This document shows positions 18,405 to 26,167 of a stretch of 49,730 nucleotides of DNA, piece by piece (position 1 is the first letter of the stretch; the number at the start of each line of letters is the position of its first letter). Below the pieces are notes generated by a model. The model did no database searches. It was not told the origin of the DNA and saw only the letters and a list, made by a program, of their open reading frames with translations. This DNA comes from Kineobactrum sediminis (lineage in GTDB: Bacteria; Pseudomonadota; Gammaproteobacteria; Pseudomonadales; Halieaceae). Made by a program: the position numbers and the translations under genes. The stretch covers positions 1 through 49,730 of the forward strand of contig NZ_PKLZ01000018.1 of the NCBI RefSeq assembly GCF_002868715.1, written 5' to 3'.

Positions 18405-18509
18405 GGGGTTGTACAGCCTGTCCGGGAATGTCTTCGGCCATGGAAGGCCGAAGTCAAGCGCACATGGATGTGCTCGTAGCGGTTCCCGGACAGGCTGTAC
18501 AACCCCCGG
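18402..18509. repeat. Palindromic element B (perfect 27-bp inverted repeat)
   Basis: 18402-18428 and 18483-18509 are perfect inverted copies of 27 bases. The 54-base interior holds two further hairpins: 18432-18439 with 18446-18453 (CTTCGGCC/GGCCGAAG, loop ATGGAA) and 18460-18473 (GCAC-ATGGAT-GTGC). The whole could fold as a three-stem cruciform. Together with element A it fills most of the liuB-liuC gap and could act as an extragenic palindrome, attenuator or mobile miniature element. Confidence 0.9.
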
Positions 18510-18570
18510 GCCCGCCCTACAACGCTCCATTCCCAGATCCCCCGCAACCTCACAAACCCCGGGCAGAGCG

Positions 18571-20178
<1,608 letters not shown>

Positions 20179-20191
20179 GTGAGCGCTCCGT

Positions 20192-21361
20192 TCAGGCGGT
20201 TTCGTTAAACAATTCGCGGCCGATGAGCATGCGGCGGATTTCCGAGGTGCCGGCACCGATCTCATACAGTTTGGCATCGCGCAGCAGGCGTCCGGCATTG
20301 GCATCGTTGGTGTAGCCATAGCCGCCCAGGGCCTGGATCGCCTGTAGTGCCATCTGGGTGGCTTTTTCCGCAGTGTAGAGAATCACCGCGGCGCAGTCCT
20401 TGCGGCTTTCCTCGCCGCGATCGCAGGCGGCGGCCACGGCATACAGGTAGGCGCGGCTGGCGCTCAGGTCTGTGTACATATCCGCCAGCTTGCCCTGCAT
20501 CAGCTGGAACTCGCCGATGCTCTGGCCGAACTGCTTGCGGTCGTGAAGGTAGGGCACCACTTCGTCCAGGCAGGCCTGCATGATGCCCACCGGGCCACCT
20601 GAGAGTACGGTGCGCTCATAGTCCAGGCCGGACATCAGTACTTTCACGCCCTGGCCCTCGCCCCGCAGAATGTTCTCCGCCGGCACCGGGGTGTTGTCGA
20701 ATACCAGTTCGCAGGTATTGGAGCCGCGCATGCCCAGCTTGTCGAGTTTGGGCGAGCGCGAGAACCCGGGAAAATCGCGCTCCACCAGGAAGGCGGTGAT
20801 GCCTTTGGAGCCGCCCTCGGGGTCGGTCTTGGCGTAAATCACGTAGACATCCGCATCGGGGCCATTGGTGATCCACATTTTGGTGCCGGTAAGGTAATAG
20901 GTGTCGCCGTCGCGGCGCGCCTGCAGTTTCATGCTCACCACATCGGAACCGGCGTTGGGCTCGGACATGGCGAGAGCGCCTACGTGTTCGCCACTGCATA
21001 GCCTGGGCAGGTATTTCTGCTTCTGCGCCTCGGTGCCATTCTTGTTGATCTGGTTGAGGCAGAGATTGGACATCGCCCCATAGGACAGGCCCACCGAGGC
21101 CGAGGCCCGGCTGATCTCCTCCATCACGATACTGTGGGCCAGGTAACCCATGCCGGCGCCGCCGTACTCCTCAGCCACGGTAATGCCCAGCAGGCCCATG
21201 CTGCCGAAGGTGCGCCACAGGTCACGGGGGAATTCGTTGTCGCGGTCAATCCGGGCCGCGCGCGGGAGGATCTCTTTCTGGCACATCTGGTACACCGCAT
21301 CGCGCAGCATCTCCAGTTCTTCGCCGAGGCCGAAATTGAGGGTGGGGTAGCTCGTAGTCAT
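20192..21361 (-). CDS. liuA: Isovaleryl-CoA dehydrogenase
   Basis: FAD acyl-CoA dehydrogenase of 389 residues that oxidises isovaleryl-CoA to 3-methylcrotonyl-CoA. Visible are [18 protein letters not shown] (FAD/substrate loop), [35 protein letters not shown], and the C-terminal [21 protein letters not shown] and [14 protein letters not shown]. The catalytic Glu is likely in [10 protein letters not shown], as in isovaleryl-CoA dehydrogenases. The start at 21361 follows AGGGAA, and the gene lies 25 bases after liuR. Confidence 0.97.
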   Translation of the reverse strand: MTTSYPTLNFGLGEELEMLRDAVYQMCQKEILPRAARIDRDNEFPRDLWRTFGSMGLLGITVAEEYGGAGMGYLAHSIVMEEISRASASVGLSYGAMSNLCLNQINKNGTEAQKQKYLPRLCSGEHVGALAMSEPNAGSDVVSMKLQARRDGDTYYLTGTKMWITNGPDADVYVIYAKTDPEGGSKGITAFLVERDFPGFSRSPKLDKLGMRGSNTCELVFDNTPVPAENILRGEGQGVKVLMSGLDYERTVLSGGPVGIMQACLDEVVPYLHDRKQFGQSIGEFQLMQGKLADMYTDLSASRAYLYAVAAACDRGEESRKDCAAVILYTAEKATQMALQAIQALGGYGYTNDANAGRLLRDAKLYEIGAGTSEIRRMLIGRELFNETA

Positions 21362-21386
21362 GATTATTCCCTGTTGCCGGTAATGG

Positions 21387-21839
21387 TTAGCTTTGCTTGC
21401 GGACGCGTTCGGCCACGCTCTTTTCGGCCCGGCTTTTTTCTGCCAGGCTTTTTTCAACCAGGCCCTGTTCCGCCAGGTTCTGTTCACACAGGGCCTGTAC
21501 TTCATCCAGGCCGGCGAGCATGTCCTCGATATCCTTTTTCTGCTGCAGCAGGCGCGCACGCTTGTCCTCGACGGTACACACCAGGGACTGCAGCTGCTCG
21601 CGATTGTTGTGCTCGGGGTCATACATGTCGATAACCTCGACACTCTCTTCCAGGCTCATGCCGATGCGCTTGCCGCGCAGGATCAGTTTGATGCGCACCC
21701 TGTCAGCGGGGCTGTAAAGCCGCTTCTGGCCTTCACGCCGGGGATGTACCAGGCCTTTTTCCTCATAGAAGCGGATGGTCCGGGTAGTTACCCCGAACTC
21801 TTCTGCCAGCTGTGAAATGGTGTAGGTGGTGTTGGGCAC
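21387..21839 (-). CDS. liuR: MerR-family regulator of the liu operon
   Basis: A 150-residue MerR-type regulator with an N-terminal winged helix ([26 protein letters not shown]), the typical second helix pair ([22 protein letters not shown]) and a coiled-coil dimerisation helix. The C-terminal 25 residues are a low-complexity Lys/Glu/Ala/Arg run. The start is GTG at 21839. It heads the liu operon and very likely controls it and itself through the palindrome at 21889-21904, as LiuR does in other Proteobacteria. Confidence 0.93.
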   Translation of the reverse strand: MPNTTYTISQLAEEFGVTTRTIRFYEEKGLVHPRREGQKRLYSPADRVRIKLILRGKRIGMSLEESVEVIDMYDPEHNNREQLQSLVCTVEDKRARLLQQKKDIEDMLAGLDEVQALCEQNLAEQGLVEKSLAEKSRAEKSVAERVRKQS

Positions 21840-21875
21840 TGTAACGCGAGGCCTTTGCTACGGGTTGTTGCAGTG

Positions 21876-21904
21876 ACTATAGTTCAAGTTGACGTTAACG
21901 TAAA
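21876..21904 (-). promoter_or_regulatory. liu operon promoter with LiuR operator
   Basis: TTGACGTTAACGTAAA at 21889-21904 is a 16-bp near-perfect palindrome (core ACGTTAACGT), matching the LiuR-box type known for this regulator family. On the minus strand a -35-like TTTACG (21899-21904) and a -10 TATAGT (21876-21881) are separated by 17 bases, so the operator overlaps the -35 and spacer. The placement fits autoregulated control of liuR-liuA-liuB and the downstream genes. Confidence 0.75.
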
Positions 21905-22019
21905 CGTATTTACAAGATTGGAAAATTCCCGCCGCAGCCGGATACTGGGCCGCGCCACGCGGGGCCTGAATTTGCTATTATCTGCCGCTGGTATTTCACG
22001 CGCAGGTAATCCCGCACTC

Positions 22020-22997
22020 ATGTTCAAGACAACACTGGTTCCTATGCTGGCCGATGGGGAGTTTCATTCCGGCCAGGCGCTGGCTGATGCCCTGGGGGTG
22101 AGCCGCACCGCCGTATGGAAACAACTCCGGCGGCTGGAAGAATTGGGGCTGCAGGTGGAGTCGGCAAAGGGACTTGGTTACCGTATTCCCGGTGGTGTTG
22201 AGCTGCTGGATGACAGCACGGTTCGCGCCGGCCTCGATACGCCGGCTCTCGGGCTGTTGCATGAACTGCATTTACTGGAAACGATAGATTCCACTAACGC
22301 CGAGGCCCTGCGTCGTATCGCCGGGGGAGCCGGCGCGGGCCTGGTCTGCTGCGCGGAACTGCAGACCGCCGGTCGCGGGCGCCGTGGGCGCACCTGGATA
22401 AGCCCGTATGCACGCAATATGTATCTCTCACTCGTATGGGAATATCACGAAGGTGCCGCGGCACTCGAGGGCCTTAGCCTGGCGGTGGGTGTTGCGGTGG
22501 TCCGCGCGCTCGACCGTCTTGGCCTGCCTGCGCTGCAACTCAAGTGGCCCAATGACCTGCTGTTCAACGGCGCCAAGGTGGGCGGGGTGTTGCTGGAAAT
22601 GGCGGGCGATGCCACTGGCCGCTGCCAGGTGGTGCTGGGGGTGGGCATTAATGTGTCGATGCCGGCCGCAGCAGCCACGACGATCGACCAGGCCTGGACA
22701 GACCTTGCCAGCATCGCCGGCAGCACGCCGGTCAGCCGTAATGCCCTGCTCGCCAGCCTGCTCAATGAGCTGTTGCCACTGGCTGCGGGCTTCAGCGCCA
22801 CCGGTTTTACTCCCTGGCAGGCACCCTGGATGACGCTAGATGCCTACGCCGACACCGCCGTTATCCTGCACAGCGGCGAGCAGCGCCAGGCGGGTATCGC
22901 CCGTGGCATCGATAGCCGCGGCGCGCTGCAACTGGAGACTTCCCTTGGAGTAACGTCCATTTATGGTGGCGAGATTTCCCTGCGGGTTGCCTCGTGA
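22020..22997 (+). CDS. birA: Bifunctional biotin--protein ligase / biotin operon repressor
   Basis: A 325-residue protein. The N-terminal winged helix (SGQALADALGVSRTAVWKQLRRLEE) marks the repressor-capable class. The ligase domain has TIDSTNAEALR, the biotin/ATP loop GRGRRGRTWISP at about 120 and KWPNDLLFNGAKVGGVLLEM. The C-terminal SH3-like domain is present. Attaches biotin to carboxylase carrier domains such as LiuD. The ATG at 22020 is chosen from homology. It overlaps coaX by 4 bases. Confidence 0.95.
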   Translation: MFKTTLVPMLADGEFHSGQALADALGVSRTAVWKQLRRLEELGLQVESAKGLGYRIPGGVELLDDSTVRAGLDTPALGLLHELHLLETIDSTNAEALRRIAGGAGAGLVCCAELQTAGRGRRGRTWISPYARNMYLSLVWEYHEGAAALEGLSLAVGVAVVRALDRLGLPALQLKWPNDLLFNGAKVGGVLLEMAGDATGRCQVVLGVGINVSMPAAAATTIDQAWTDLASIAGSTPVSRNALLASLLNELLPLAAGFSATGFTPWQAPWMTLDAYADTAVILHSGEQRQAGIARGIDSRGALQLETSLGVTSIYGGEISLRVAS

Positions 22998-23728
22998 CCG
23001 GGCACTATTGCCTGCAGCTGGATGTGGGTAACAGCAGCGCCAAGTGGCGCCTGGTGAACAACGCCGAGGTGCTTGCCCGCGGAGTTTATGTGCCCGACGA
23101 TACGTCGTCCCTTGAGGCGATGCTCGGCTGCGCGGAACAGGTCCAGCAGGTCTGGATTGCCAGTGTGGCGGGTGACCAGCGCGAGGGTGAGCTTGCTACC
23201 GTACTGGAGCAGCGCTGGGGTGTTAGTCCCTGGTTTGCCCGCACCCAGGCAAATACGGGTGACCTCGTTAACAGTTACAGCGACCCCGGCCGGATGGGGG
23301 TAGACCGCTGGCTGGCAATGCTGGGTGCGCGGCACCGTTACCGCGAGCGCCTGTGCGTGGTGGATGCGGGTTCGGCAGTGACTATCGACCTGGTGGCAGA
23401 GGACGGCCGCCACGAGGGCGGCTACATTATTCCCGGTCCCACCCTGATGGAGCGTGCCTTGTTGCTGGATACCGATCGGGTGCGTTTTGCCGAGGCGGTA
23501 GAGTACGACTTGCCGCCGGGCCGATCCACCGCGGAAGCAGTGCGCCACGGTGTCGCCCTGGCCGAGGCCGGGGCGGTGAATCTCGCCATGGAACAGGCCG
23601 GCGAGCCAGCACCACGACTTGTCCTCTGCGGCGGCGCGGCACCTACCATGCAGCAGTTGCTGAACGGTCGCGGGGAATGGCTGCCCGACCTGGTGTTTGA
23701 AGGCCTGCAAATCATGGCCGGGCAGTAA
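22994..23728 (+). CDS. coaX: Type III pantothenate kinase
   Basis: A 244-residue ASKHA-fold kinase that starts coenzyme A synthesis from pantothenate. The phosphate-1 motif LQLDVGNSSAKWR, the DPGRMGVDRWLAMLGAR block, the second phosphate motif VVDAGSAVTIDLV and the EGGYIIPGP loop are visible. It starts with GTG inside the birA stop (GTGA overlap), the common birA-coaX coupling in gammaproteobacteria. Confidence 0.95.
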   Translation: MTGHYCLQLDVGNSSAKWRLVNNAEVLARGVYVPDDTSSLEAMLGCAEQVQQVWIASVAGDQREGELATVLEQRWGVSPWFARTQANTGDLVNSYSDPGRMGVDRWLAMLGARHRYRERLCVVDAGSAVTIDLVAEDGRHEGGYIIPGPTLMERALLLDTDRVRFAEAVEYDLPPGRSTAEAVRHGVALAEAGAVNLAMEQAGEPAPRLVLCGGAAPTMQQLLNGRGEWLPDLVFEGLQIMAGQ

Positions 23729-23744
23729 AATCCGGCTTTAAGCC

Positions 23745-24266
23745 CTAGCTATCGTCCTTCAATCTATCGCGGGTTTCTGCCTGGACCTGCATCTGGGCCT
23801 TCAGCCTTTGCTGTGTGAGTAACTGTGCCTGCTCCTGTGCCCGCAGCTGGTCCATGGCCTGGCGCTGGATGCTTTCCTGTTCCCGCAGCTGGTTGCCCAT
23901 TGCTGAATTGGGCTGCTCCATGGTTCTCAGTCGCTCCTGGGTCTGGGTCTGCAATCTGTCCTGGACCTTTATCATTTCACGGGTTTGCTCCAGCATCCGG
24001 TCCTGTCTTTTCAGCTGTTTCCGGGTCTGGCTCACGCGCTGTTCCTGATCCCGCACTTGCGACCTAATCTCCCTGACGTGATTCTTCTGTGTTTGCGGCT
24101 CGGATTGCGACATTGAGCCTCCTGAACCACTCATGCCGGGGCTGCCGCTGCTGCCGCTGCTACCGCCGCTTCCGGCACCGCCGCCCGGGCCCGCTGCCAC
24201 AGCGAAAGTTGCCATGCTTAATGCAAAAACAGCCGCGCATACCGTCGGCAGAATATTCCTGTTCAT
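23745..24266 (-). CDS. Secreted Gly/Ser-linker coiled-coil protein
   Basis: A protein of about 173 residues not assigned to a family. A signal peptide (MNRNILPTVCAAVFALSMATFAVAA) is followed by a 25-residue Gly/Ser-rich linker and then a long Gln/Arg/Glu-rich helix, residues about 60-170, with an imperfect pattern of (R/L)-x-Q-(D/E)-x-(R/Q/L) expected to form a coiled coil. There are no cysteines outside the signal peptide. The start at 24266 is chosen for the signal peptide. It converges on coaX. The role is unknown; its style resembles the secreted helical repeat protein at 13403. Confidence 0.65.
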   Translation of the reverse strand: MNRNILPTVCAAVFALSMATFAVAAGPGGGAGSGGSSGSSGSPGMSGSGGSMSQSEPQTQKNHVREIRSQVRDQEQRVSQTRKQLKRQDRMLEQTREMIKVQDRLQTQTQERLRTMEQPNSAMGNQLREQESIQRQAMDQLRAQEQAQLLTQQRLKAQMQVQAETRDRLKDDS

Positions 24267-24417
24267 AGTCGACTCCTCAATGTGATCCGTCCGGGTAAGC
24301 TGCATTGTAATAAAGCCTGTATGTGCGGTTATGCAGTGCTTTTTCAGTGTAGCTTCAATCGCGACGTCCGCCAGTTGACGAATGTGCTCTTCCCGCCGTA
24401 ATGAGGTGTAACTGTTA

Positions 24418-24446
24418 TTGCATCGTTTCGGGTCTTTGTCTAAACT
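24418..24446 (+). promoter_or_regulatory. Promoter of tRNA-Thr(UGU)
   Basis: TTGCAT (24418-24423), a 17-base spacer and TAAACT (24441-24446) form a plausible sigma-70 promoter about 50 bases before the tRNA. A GC-rich stretch (TGCGTCCC) follows the -10, as in stringently controlled stable-RNA promoters. Confidence 0.6.
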
Positions 24447-24496
24447 TGCGTCCCTTCAGGCAGGGGCACCTTTGCCTGGGTTTATCCGCGTTTTTG

Positions 24497-24572
24497 GCTG
24501 GCGTAGCTCAGTAGGTAGAGCAGCTGATTTGTAATCAGCCGGTCGGGGGTTCGATTCCTCTCGCCAGCTCCA
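24497..24572 (+). tRNA. tRNA-Thr (anticodon UGU)
   Basis: A 76-nt cloverleaf: acceptor stem GCTGGCG/CGCCAGC, D-arm with AGCTCAGTAGGTAGAGC, anticodon stem CTGAT/ATCAG around loop TTTGTAA (UGU), T-arm GGGGGTTCGATTCCTC, discriminator T and encoded CCA. This is the threonine isoacceptor that in E. coli sits in front of the tyr-gly-thr-tufB cluster; here it stands alone. Confidence 0.97.
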
Positions 24573-24575
24573 TAT

Positions 24576-24761
24576 TCACAAGGGTCTGTACCGGAGACAT
24601 CCTTTACAGATTATAGGTTCTACCCAATTAACGGGGAATGATCCGGTTTTCACTAAACCCGATTGATAATGAATGCCATCGGAACGCCGCACCGCCCAGC
24701 CGCAGTGGGTTAAGACCCTCAAGCGGTAATTTTCAAAGTCCACCTGCAACATCGAAAGCAC
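24576..24761 (-). CDS. Short unrecognised open frame
   Basis: A frame of about 61 residues (from a GTG at 24761, stop at 24576) lies between the accessory nucleotidyltransferase gene and the tRNA. The frame is open further upstream into the end of that gene. The translation (LRVLTHCGWAVRRSDG...) has no motif I recognise and no good ribosome site. It could be a gene remnant left at the tRNA-proximal edge of the accessory region. Low confidence that it is expressed. Confidence 0.25.
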   Translation of the reverse strand: MLSMLQVDFENYRLRVLTHCGWAVRRSDGIHYQSGLVKTGSFPVNWVEPIICKGCLRYRPL

Positions 24762-24805
24762 CTTGTCACGGGTGACGAGCGCATCGGTCTGGCCAGGGAT
24801 TAGAT

Positions 24806-25351
24806 TCAGCTGCTGACGGCATCCTTGAAGGTCCTGAACTCATCCGGAAAACCCTCGTTGTCGTGCCACGTCTTCAAGTCGCCCCAGATTACTTTATGGC
24901 CGTGAGCAATATCCAGTGCTTGTTCCCAGCACTGCAAATCATTTTCGAGGTAATACCACAACAGTCGATCCTTGATGCAGTCCGTGGGGTTGAGCAGCCT
25001 GATGATGCCCATGGGTGTCTGTAACTCTGCTACTCGGTCGTTGCCAATTTCTTCATGACCGACAGCGAGTGGTGCTGAGGGGAACTCAACAGACCATTGA
25101 CTATCGGGGTGCTCGAAGTATCTGGTTTGACCCTTGGGCACGAAACCGATCCCAGCTAATGCTGCAGCGATTTCTTTTCGCCGTTTGTAAGTCAGATCGA
25201 TAAAGTCCAGATCGAATGAGGCAAAGCGTTCGTTAGTCCATATACAAACGCACGAGCCCCCGACCAGTACGACATCAATGCCAGCATCAGCCAGTGTGTT
25301 TACTATCAGAGCAGCCATTTCTGCTCGCCCCAATTTTTCGAGGCCTTTCAC
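24806..25351 (-). CDS. Nucleotidyltransferase-superfamily protein (toxin-like)
   Basis: A 181-residue protein with a minimal nucleotidyltransferase core: VLVGGSCVCIWTNERFASFDLDFIDL carries the GG-S and the D-x-D metal site (about residues 30-55), followed by the LLNPTDCIKDRLLWYY segment typical of this group. Such proteins, as in AbiEii-like and MenT-like systems, can act as toxins by modifying nucleotides or tRNA. It overlaps the upstream winged-helix gene by 4 bases, a classic antitoxin-toxin arrangement. Enzymatic target unknown. Confidence 0.7.
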   Translation of the reverse strand: MKGLEKLGRAEMAALIVNTLADAGIDVVLVGGSCVCIWTNERFASFDLDFIDLTYKRRKEIAAALAGIGFVPKGQTRYFEHPDSQWSVEFPSAPLAVGHEEIGNDRVAELQTPMGIIRLLNPTDCIKDRLLWYYLENDLQCWEQALDIAHGHKVIWGDLKTWHDNEGFPDEFRTFKDAVSS

Positions 25352-25677
25352 AGCGGCTTACCGGTACGCCGGGGGCGGCGGCGGTCCAGAAGCAGTGTCG
25401 CCTGTAGCGAATCGGGTAGGTGGAGTAGGGCCTTGTTTAGTAATGCCTGAGTCTCTTCCTTGAATATATAGCGAGGATTGAATCTGTATATTCGAGTACG
25501 ACCTCGCGTGCTGGATATCAGTAATCCATCTCGTTCCATACGCTTCAGTTGACTCTGGACAGTACTGACATCCATGTTCCACTGGTTGGCGATTTCGCTG
25601 GCGTAGCCCTCATTTCTCGCGGCTAGAAACAGCAATACGCGCTCGGCGCCTTCGCTTCCTACTATGGCTTCAATCAT
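25348..25677 (-). CDS. Winged-helix DNA-binding protein (antitoxin-like)
   Basis: A protein of about 109 residues with an ArsR/MarR-like winged helix: RVLLFLAARNEGYASEIANQWNMDVSTVQSQLKRMERDGLL, then an Arg-rich wing (TRGRTRIYRFNPRYIF). A longer frame starts at 25773, but its extra N-terminus is encoded by the palindromic operator and part of the direct repeat, so ATG 25677 (MIEAIVGSEGAERV) is preferred. It is the upstream partner of the nucleotidyltransferase gene and presumably represses both genes by binding the inverted repeats just ahead of it. Confidence 0.65.
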   Translation of the reverse strand: MIEAIVGSEGAERVLLFLAARNEGYASEIANQWNMDVSTVQSQLKRMERDGLLISSTRGRTRIYRFNPRYIFKEETQALLNKALLHLPDSLQATLLLDRRRPRRTGKPL

Positions 25678-25692
25678 GGCTATCGCCGTATT

Positions 25693-25728
25693 ACCGAATA
25701 TATCGGTTATATTACCGATATATTCGGT
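25693..25728 (-). promoter_or_regulatory. Double palindromic operator of the winged-helix/NTase pair
   Basis: ACCGAATATATCGGT (25693-25707) and ACCGATATATTCGGT (25714-25728) are perfect reverse complements of each other, and each is itself nearly palindromic. Their centres are 21 bp apart, two helical turns, and they end 16 bases before the preferred ATG. This is the layout expected for cooperative autorepression. The right copy is also the left edge of the long direct repeat. Confidence 0.7.
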
Positions 25729-25970
25729 GTTATAAAAGGTGAAAGAGTTACGTCTGGGCTTAACAAATATCATCCCGGGGGTTGGTCATCGACCGATCAC
25801 CCATACCAGCCCCTACAAGACCCTACGAATAATGAGCGCCTGCAATCTCGTCCAGCAGCGCCTCCGCCTCTCCAAAGCTGAAGTAGTCGAGGTGTTCGCG
25901 TGCCTGGGTAAGCGACTGAGACAGGTCTCCGCCTTCTGGTGCCGCGTCCAATAACAGGTCGACAAGGTCA
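25715..25970. repeat. Long direct repeat, left copy
   Basis: 256 bp matching 33501-33748 with 15 mismatches and one 8-bp indel counted by eye, about 94% identity. It covers half of the operator, the intergenic sequence and the last 49 codons of the hybrid histidine kinase gene. Weaker protein-level similarity continues to about 26023. Confidence 0.9.
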
Positions 25971-26023
25971 TAAGAAGCCAGGCGAACCAGATACGCCGCC
26001 TTTTTCAAATCCTCAAACACCAC
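25823..26023 (-). pseudogene. Duplicated 3' end of hybrid histidine kinase gene
   Basis: A 66-codon open frame whose protein (from DLVDLLL to HYS) matches the last ~48 residues of the 1126-residue kinase encoded at 33601, with changes such as AGAHYS for AGVHYS. The upstream DLKKAAYLV part aligns loosely with VFSDLKAAM of the kinase and then similarity stops. None of the kinase, receiver or Hpt histidine regions is present. It is best read as a displaced gene end produced when the katG-hydroxylase block was inserted. Expression as a tiny protein is possible but unsupported. Confidence 0.75.
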
Positions 26024-26167
26024 TTTCGGTTATAACTCCTATACTTCAGGCGCAGGTTGAAGCAGCGTTCACCTCTGCTCATCGCAGTCAGATCGCACGT
26101 GCAGAGGTCGAGGCGATAACGAAGCCGTTCGCTGGACCAGTGGCAACGATTCACACAGGAGGATGAC

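Noticed and set aside
23729..23744. Bidirectional terminator between coaX and the coiled-coil gene
   Set aside because: Only a 4-bp stem (GGCT/AGCC) is present and no T-run follows.
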